Source: Ruminococcus sp. UBA1780 (lineage in GTDB: Bacteria > Bacillota > Clostridia > Oscillospirales > Ruminococcaceae). Taken from it: a stretch of 9,352 bases of DNA. Shown piece by piece: positions 4,620 through 9,352 of the stretch. The notes under the pieces are model-generated. The model was not told where the DNA came from and made no database searches. It saw nothing but the letters and a program-made list of their open reading frames with translations. The stretch is from contig DCGK01000050.1 of NCBI GenBank assembly GCA_002315235.1, positions 1 to 9,352 of the forward strand, written 5' to 3'. The translations under genes and the position numbers were made by a program. Numbering within the stretch: the stretch's first letter is position 1; each line of letters begins with the position of its first letter.

Positions 4620-6041
4620 ATGGGCGGATTTTTTGGAGCAGCTACTGAAAACAACTGCATAACAGACGTATTTTTCGGAACTGACTATCATTCACACCTC
4701 GGAACAAGAAGAGGCGGTATGACAGCTTACTCTGAAACAAAAGGCTTTCAGAGAAGTATTCACAGTATAGAAAACTCTCCTTTCAGAACAAAGTTCGAGA
4801 AGGACATAGAATCAATGGAAGGAAATATGTGTATCGGCTGTATCAGCGATACAGATCCGCAGCCTATCCTTGTAAGATCAAAGCTTGGTGTTTATGCTGT
4901 CTGTACAATAGGCATCATAAACAATGCAAAGGAACTTGAGGAAGAGCTTCTTGATTCAGGCTGTGCAAGCTTTGAAACAATGAGCAGCGGAAATATCAAC
5001 TCAAGCGATCTTGTTGGTGCTCTTATTGCTCAGAAGAGTTCTTTCACAGAAGGTATAAAATACGTTCAGGAAAAGATTGTCGGTACAGTTTCTCTTATGA
5101 TTCTTACAAAGGACGGCATAATTGCTGCAAGAGACAGGGAAGGTCGTCTTCCTATTCTCGTAGGTAAGAGAGAAGACGGTTACTGCCTCTCATTCGAGTC
5201 ATTTGCCTATCAGAAGCTCGGATACACAACATGCTATGAACTCGGACCAGGCGAAATAATAAATCTTACTTCAAAGGGTTATGAGGTTCTTGCTGAAAGA
5301 AACAACAACCTTAAAATCTGTTCATTCCTCTGGACATACTACGGTTATCCTACTGCAGTATACGAGGGTGTTAATGTAGAAGCAATGCGTACAAGAAACG
5401 GTGAGATAATGGCTGAGCTTGATATGGCTCACGGTAAGCTCCCTGATGTTGACTATGTATGCGGTATTCCTGATTCCGGTGTTCCGCACGCAATCGGTTA
5501 TGCAAACAGAAGCGGTATTCCTTTTGCCAGGCCATTTATCAAGTATACGCCAACATGGCCAAGAAGCTTTATGCCTCAGAACCAGACAATCAGAAATCAG
5601 GTTGCCAAGATGAAGCTTATACCTGTACACGAACTCATCGAAGGAAAGAAACTTCTTTTCGTTGATGACAGTATCGTAAGAGGTACTCAGCTCAGAGAAA
5701 CAGTAGAATTCCTTTATGCAAACGGTGCAAAGGAAGTTCACATGCGATCAGCATGCCCGCCTATCATGTACGGATGCAAGTATCTTAATTTCTCAAGAAG
5801 CAACTCAGAACTTGATCTTATTGCAAGAAAGATTATTGATGAATTCGAAGGTGCTGAAGGTGTTAAGTATATTGCTGAATACAGTGATACAAACACAGAA
5901 AGAGGACAGAGACTCAGAAATGAAATCTGCAGAAGACTCAAGCTCACATCTCTTGAATTCCAGTCACTCGAAGGTACTGTTAAGGCAATCGGTCTTCCGG
6001 CATGCAATCTCTGCAGTTACTGCTGGGACGGAAAAGAATAA
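4620..6041 (+). CDS. purF: PurF-like amidophosphoribosyltransferase lacking the glutaminase cysteine
   Basis: PurF homologue, expected to make phosphoribosylamine from PRPP. The C-terminal phosphoribosyltransferase half is well kept: CGIPDSGVPHAIGYA (281-295), PRPP loop LLFVDDSIVRGTQLRE (345-360), and cysteines at 234, 386, 462, 465 and 468 that could bind a 4Fe-4S cluster as in Bacillus PurF. The N-terminal Ntn glutaminase half is recognisable but altered. The protein starts MGGFFG where glutaminases have MCG, the HVRYAT arginine region reads GCISDTD (73-79), and the HNGN oxyanion region reads TIGI (96-99). It therefore probably cannot hydrolyse glutamine. Start is certain to within one codon: an in-frame TAA (the purC stop) lies just upstream, with a weak GGGTGA at 4607. 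Options are ammonia-dependent synthesis, a partner glutaminase, or a regulatory paralogue. Confidence 0.88.
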   Translation: MGGFFGAATENNCITDVFFGTDYHSHLGTRRGGMTAYSETKGFQRSIHSIENSPFRTKFEKDIESMEGNMCIGCISDTDPQPILVRSKLGVYAVCTIGIINNAKELEEELLDSGCASFETMSSGNINSSDLVGALIAQKSSFTEGIKYVQEKIVGTVSLMILTKDGIIAARDREGRLPILVGKREDGYCLSFESFAYQKLGYTTCYELGPGEIINLTSKGYEVLAERNNNLKICSFLWTYYGYPTAVYEGVNVEAMRTRNGEIMAELDMAHGKLPDVDYVCGIPDSGVPHAIGYANRSGIPFARPFIKYTPTWPRSFMPQNQTIRNQVAKMKLIPVHELIEGKKLLFVDDSIVRGTQLRETVEFLYANGAKEVHMRSACPPIMYGCKYLNFSRSNSELDLIARKIIDEFEGAEGVKYIAEYSDTNTERGQRLRNEICRRLKLTSLEFQSLEGTVKAIGLPACNLCSYCWDGKE

Positions 6042-6074
6042 GACATATCAATAATCCATACGGAGGATAAATTA

Positions 6075-7109
6075 ATGAAAAGTTTTTCAGAAAGCTATAA
6101 GGAAGCCGGCGTTGACGTAACGGCTGGTTACAGAGCTGTTGAGCTCATGAAGGCACACGTTGCCAAGACAATGACAAGTGGTGTTCTCTCAGGTATCGGC
6201 GGATTCGGCGGCCTTTTTGAACTTGATATGACAGGTATCCAGAAGCCTGTTCTTGTTTCAGGAACAGACGGCGTTGGAACAAAGCTTAAGATTGCTTTCC
6301 TTATGGACAAGCATGATACAGTAGGTATTGACTGCGTTGCCATGTGTGTAAACGACGTTATCTGCTGCGGAGCAAAGCCACTCTTCTTCCTTGACTACGT
6401 TGCTGTAGGCAAGAACGTTCCTGAAAAGGTTGCTCAGATTGTTTCAGGTGTTGCAGACGGCTGCGTACAGGCAGGTGCTGCACTTATCGGCGGCGAAACA
6501 GCTGAAATGCCTGGTTTCTATCCGGTTGACGAATACGACCTTGCTGGTTTTACAGTTGGTGTTGTTGACAAGGACAAGATTATCAGAAACGAAGAACAGA
6601 AGGCCGGAGACGTTATGATTGCTATCAAGTCAAGCGGTGTTCATTCCAATGGTTTCTCACTTGTAAGAAAGGTATTCACAGTAAACGAACAGAACCTTGC
6701 ACGTCATTACGGCGAACTCGGCACAACACTCGGTGAAACTCTTCTTACACCTACAAAGATTTACGTTAAGCCTGTTCTTGAACTTCTTAACGCTGTAAAG
6801 GTTAAGTCACTTTCACATATTACAGGCGGCGGTTTCTACGAAAATATTCCAAGATCTCTTCCAAAGGGCATAACAGCTTCTATCGAAAGAGCAGCTGTTC
6901 AGGTTCTTCCTATCTTTGATCTTATTGCAAAGACAGGCAACATCCCTGAAAGAGACATGTTCAATACATTCAACATGGGCGTTGGTATGATTTCAGTTGT
7001 TGATAAAAACGATGCTGACAAGGCTCTTGCAGCTCTTAAGGCAGCTGGTGAAGACGCATACATTCTCGGCGAACTCGTAAACGGCGAAGAAGGCGTAATC
7101 ATCAAGTAA
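6075..7109 (+). CDS. purM: AIR synthetase PurM
   Basis: Phosphoribosylformylglycinamidine cyclo-ligase, closing the imidazole ring of FGAM with ATP to give AIR. It belongs to the PurM/SelD/HypE ATP-binding superfamily. Visible motifs are SGIGGFGGLFELD (39-51), the ATP-site SGTDGVGTKLKIA (62-74), GIDCVAMCVNDVICCGAKPLF (from 84), GAALIGGETAEMPGFY (134-149) and DLAGFTVGVVD (155-165), then HSNGFSLVRK in the second domain. The 344-residue length matches the family and no key region is missing. GGAGG (6062-6066) lies 8 bases before ATG. It starts 33 bases after the purF-like stop and 16 bases before purN, so it is firmly within the operon. Confidence 0.97.
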   Translation: MKSFSESYKEAGVDVTAGYRAVELMKAHVAKTMTSGVLSGIGGFGGLFELDMTGIQKPVLVSGTDGVGTKLKIAFLMDKHDTVGIDCVAMCVNDVICCGAKPLFFLDYVAVGKNVPEKVAQIVSGVADGCVQAGAALIGGETAEMPGFYPVDEYDLAGFTVGVVDKDKIIRNEEQKAGDVMIAIKSSGVHSNGFSLVRKVFTVNEQNLARHYGELGTTLGETLLTPTKIYVKPVLELLNAVKVKSLSHITGGGFYENIPRSLPKGITASIERAAVQVLPIFDLIAKTGNIPERDMFNTFNMGVGMISVVDKNDADKALAALKAAGEDAYILGELVNGEEGVIIK

Positions 7110-7125
7110 TCATACGGAGGAACTT

Positions 7126-7755
7126 ATGAAAAATATAGTTGTTCTCGTATCAGGCGGAGGCACAAACCTTCAGGCACTTATTGATGCCCAGAACAGGGGA
7201 GAGATAAAGAACGGTAAAATTACATGCGTTATTTCATCAAACCCTGAAGCATATGCTATCGAAAGAGCAGCTAAGGCTGGCATTCCTTCAGTTGTTGTTG
7301 CCAGAAAAGAATATTCTGATTCTGTTTCATACAGCAGAGCAGTTCTTGAAGAGCTTAACAGACAGAAGGCAGATCTTGTAATTCTTGCCGGCTTTATGAC
7401 TATTCTTGACAGATGTGTTACTGAAGCATATGCCTATAAAATTATAAACGTTCATCCTGCACTTATTCCGTCATTCTGCGGCGAGGGCTTCTACGGACTT
7501 AAGGTACATGAAAAGGCTCTCGAATACGGCGTAAAGGTTTCAGGTGCTACAATTCACTTTGTAAACGAAGAAGCTGATGCCGGCGCGATAATTCTTCAGG
7601 GTACAGTTGATGTTGAAAATGATGATACACCGGAAGTGCTTCAGAGAAGAATTATGGAAAACGTAGAATGGAAGCTTCTTCCTAAAGCAGCTTCACTTTT
7701 CTGTGAGGACCGTATCACAGTAAAAGACGGCAGGGCATACGTTGATATCAAATAA
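7126..7755 (+). CDS. purN: GAR transformylase PurN
   Basis: Phosphoribosylglycinamide formyltransferase, moving the formyl group of 10-formyl-tetrahydrofolate to GAR. The phosphate-binding loop VLVSGGGTNLQAL (6-18) opens the protein, LVILAGFMTIL is at 84-94, and the catalytic trio can be placed at N108 and H110 (INVHPALIPSF) and D151 (EADAGAIILQ, the family's LDxGxIIxQ motif). The insert CGEGFYGLKVHEKAL replaces the PGLHTHRQAL form of the E. coli enzyme. Length is 209 residues, normal for PurN. GGAGG (7116-7120) sits 5 bases before ATG, and the gap to purM is 16 bases. The folate-independent PurT is not needed if this enzyme is active. Confidence 0.96.
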   Translation: MKNIVVLVSGGGTNLQALIDAQNRGEIKNGKITCVISSNPEAYAIERAAKAGIPSVVVARKEYSDSVSYSRAVLEELNRQKADLVILAGFMTILDRCVTEAYAYKIINVHPALIPSFCGEGFYGLKVHEKALEYGVKVSGATIHFVNEEADAGAIILQGTVDVENDDTPEVLQRRIMENVEWKLLPKAASLFCEDRITVKDGRAYVDIK

Positions 7756-7773
7756 CATAAACAAATAACTATC

Positions 7774-7803
7774 GTGAATGCAGACTCAGTTTTCTGCATT
7801 CAC
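7774..7803 (+). other. Perfect 11-bp intercistronic hairpin between purN and the cyclohydrolase gene
   Basis: GTGAATGCAGA (7774-7784) and TCTGCATTCAC (7793-7803) pair exactly around an 8-base loop CTCAGTTT. No T run follows, so it is not a standard terminator. It is the only prominent structure inside the operon and lies in its widest internal gap, 77 bases. It could affect message processing or stability and so set the level of the last two genes. Confidence 0.7.
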
Positions 7804-7832
7804 CGTAAATATTCAGAGGAGAAACCATACTT

Positions 7833-8552
7833 ATGAAGATGCTCGACATTTATGAAGAACTTAAAAAGAATTCATATCCAGGCAGAGGTATAGTTATCGG
7901 CAGATCAGCAGACGGAAAGAAGGCTGCAACTGCATATTTCATCATGGGCAGAAGCGTAAACTCACGTAACCGCGTATTTACTGCCACAGATGACGGTATC
8001 ATTACAGAAGCTGCAGACCCTGCAAAGCTTTCTGATCCGCACCTCATCATTTATGCACCGGTAAGAAAACTCGGTAACATGACAATAGTTACAAACGGTG
8101 ACCAGACTGATACAATCTATGATAACATGGCTAAGGGCCAGACATTTGAACAGTCTCTCAGAGAAAGAGAATATGAAGATGATGCCCCTAACTACACACC
8201 TAGAATCTCAGGTATCATGGAAATCGAAAACGGCAAGTACAGCTACTCAATGTCAATCCTTAAATCAGCTGACGGAAATCCTGACTGCGTGGAAAGATTC
8301 ACATATAACTATGCTGCACCGCTCGCAGGCACAGGCCACTTCATCCACACATATATGGGAGACGGTAATCCGCTTCCAAGCTTTGAGGGTGAGCCTGAAA
8401 AGGTATCAGTTCCTGATGACATCAATGAATTTGCTGAAAAGCTCTGGGATTCACTTAATGCTGACAACAAGGTTTCTCTTTTCGTAAGATACATCGACAT
8501 CGCTTCAGGCGCAGAAGAAACAAAGATAATAAACAAATTTTCAAAAATCTGA
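7833..8552 (+). CDS. purO: PurO-type IMP cyclohydrolase
   Basis: IMP cyclohydrolase of the family first known from archaea (PurO, IMP_cyclohyd), which closes the second purine ring of FAICAR to give IMP. The opening YPGRGIVIGRSADGKK (15-30), followed by ATAYFIMGRSVNSRNRVF (32-49), matches the family's GR-flanked N-terminal block. YAPVRKLGNMTIVTNGDQTD (74-93) is the next conserved stretch, and NYTPRISGIME follows at about 120. At 239 residues it is somewhat longer than archaeal PurO (about 200). It is not related to the N-terminal domain of bifunctional PurH, which is absent here. An AGAGGAGA (7815-7822) lies 10 bases before ATG 7833. The stand-alone AICAR formyltransferase follows 18 bases later, and the pair would together do the work of PurH. 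Confidence 0.87.
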   Translation: MKMLDIYEELKKNSYPGRGIVIGRSADGKKAATAYFIMGRSVNSRNRVFTATDDGIITEAADPAKLSDPHLIIYAPVRKLGNMTIVTNGDQTDTIYDNMAKGQTFEQSLREREYEDDAPNYTPRISGIMEIENGKYSYSMSILKSADGNPDCVERFTYNYAAPLAGTGHFIHTYMGDGNPLPSFEGEPEKVSVPDDINEFAEKLWDSLNADNKVSLFVRYIDIASGAEETKIINKFSKI

Positions 8553-8570
8553 TTCGGAGGAAACATAATA

Positions 8571-9352
8571 ATGGCAAATGAAATGCTTTTAAAATACGGA
8601 TGTAATCCAAACCAGAAACCATCCAGAGTTTTCATGGAAGACGGAAAAGACCTTCCTATCGAAGTTCTTAACGGCAAGCCTGGCTATATCAATCTCCTTG
8701 ATGCATTCAACGGCTGGCAGCTTGTAAGAGAACTCAAGGCTGCTACAGGTTACTGTGCTGCTACATCTTTCAAGCACGTTTCACCTGCAGGTGCTGCTAT
8801 CGGCAAGCCGCTTACAGAAACAGAAGCAAAGATTTACTTTGTGGATGATCTCGGCGAACTTACACCAATGGCTTCAGCATACGCAAGAGCAAGAGGCGCT
8901 GACAGAATGTCTTCATACGGTGATTTTATTGCTCTCTCAGACGAATGTGATGCATGCACAGCAAAGATGATTCAGAGAGAAGTTTCTGATGGTATCATCG
9001 CTCCTTCATACACAGATGAAGCCCTCGAAATCCTCAGGTCAAAGAGAAAGGGAACATACAACATCATTAAGATTGATGCTGACTATGTACCTGCTCCGAT
9101 TGAAGTCAAGCAGGTTTTCGGTGTTTCTTTTGAACAGGGCAGAAATGAGCTTAAAATTGACAACGATATGCTTACAAACATCGTTACAGACAACAAGAAC
9201 ATTCCTGATGACAAGAAGGATGATCTCGTTATCGCTCTTATTACTCTTAAATATACACAGTCAAACTCTGTTTGCTATGTTAAGGATGGTCAGGCTATAG
9301 GTATAGGTGCTGGTCAACAGTCTAGAATTCATTGTACAAGACTTGCTGGCTC
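8571..9352 (+). CDS. Stand-alone AICAR formyltransferase (PurH C-terminal domain type, PurV), 3' truncated by window
   Basis: Converts AICAR and 10-formyl-tetrahydrofolate to FAICAR. The frame from ATG 8571 stays open to the window edge, giving 260 residues of an expected 390 or so. The protein begins directly with LLKYGCNPNQKPSRVF (6-21), equivalent to the LRYGENPHQK that opens the formyltransferase domain of PurH near its residue 200, so the N-terminal cyclohydrolase domain is absent. Catalytic Lys-His are K68 and H69 in SFKHVSPAGAA. The stretch KYTQSNSVCYVKDGQAIGIG (227-246), followed by AGQQSRIHCTRLAG, is the conserved substrate-binding block. CGGAGG (8555-8560) lies 10 bases upstream. 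The name purV has been used for such single-domain enzymes; many annotations call them purH. Confidence 0.92.
   Translation, partial: MANEMLLKYGCNPNQKPSRVFMEDGKDLPIEVLNGKPGYINLLDAFNGWQLVRELKAATGYCAATSFKHVSPAGAAIGKPLTETEAKIYFVDDLGELTPMASAYARARGADRMSSYGDFIALSDECDACTAKMIQREVSDGIIAPSYTDEALEILRSKRKGTYNIIKIDADYVPAPIEVKQVFGVSFEQGRNELKIDNDMLTNIVTDNKNIPDDKKDDLVIALITLKYTQSNSVCYVKDGQAIGIGAGQQSRIHCTRLAG

Noticed and set aside
4614..4622. purC and purF-like as one fused gene
   Set aside because: They share a reading frame, but a TAA stop separates them, both families start and end normally at this point, and a new ATG follows one codon later.
5322..5741. A 139-codon - strand open frame opposite the purF-like gene
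   Set aside because: It is antisense to the conserved phosphoribosyltransferase region and the translation matches no family I know.
8098..8487. A 129-codon + strand frame inside the cyclohydrolase gene
   Set aside because: It is an out-of-frame shadow of the PurO-type gene, which carries the conserved motifs.

Overview
The window looks like the chromosome of a Gram-positive, low-to-moderate GC Clostridia member, most likely Ruminococcus or a close Oscillospiraceae relative (inference). The grounds are strong AGGAGG-type ribosome binding sites, consensus sigma-A promoters, a TTG start, Rho-independent terminators, and a PurF-like protein starting MGGFFG next to a split PurH. From memory, these last two traits are typical of that group. 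Every recognisable gene is on the + strand.

Region 1 (1-536): the 3' end of an AT-rich gene I do not recognise, a compact terminator, a promoter candidate, and about 180 bases without a clear gene. That stretch holds an 11-bp inverted repeat and a set of short repeats phased at exactly 10 bp on both strands. It reads like the edge of an accessory or mobile segment.

Region 2 (540-2121): a low-molecular-weight protein-tyrosine phosphatase and a NudC-type Nudix hydrolase, closely spaced and probably co-transcribed. They are followed by a tRNA-Gln (UUG) gene with its own consensus promoter and a strong terminator.

Region 3 (2122-3034): a gene-poor stretch with a 12-bp tandem repeat and possibly an old integrase relic, then an extended -10 promoter driving a short formate/nitrite-transporter-family protein that ends at its own terminator.

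Region 4 (3105-9352): a purine biosynthesis operon in the order purE, purC, purF-like, purM, purN, purO-like IMP cyclohydrolase, and a stand-alone AICAR formyltransferase cut off by the window end. A promoter with an inverted repeat at its -35 box opens a leader of about 175 nt. The leader carries a possible 29-codon ORF whose stop codon touches a 9-bp hairpin just before the purE ribosome binding site. The genes cover PRPP to phosphoribosylamine (PurF-like), GAR to FGAR (PurN), FGAM to AIR (PurM), the CAIR step (PurE), SAICAR formation (PurC), and the last two steps to IMP (formyltransferase plus cyclohydrolase). PurD, PurL, PurK and PurB are not in the window.

The points most worth a second look are: the PurF-like protein, which keeps its PRPP site and probable Fe-S cysteines but has lost the N-terminal cysteine and other glutaminase residues; the replacement of bifunctional PurH by a PurO-type cyclohydrolase plus a separate formyltransferase; the leader ORF and hairpin before purE; and the 10-bp phased repeats before the phosphatase gene.
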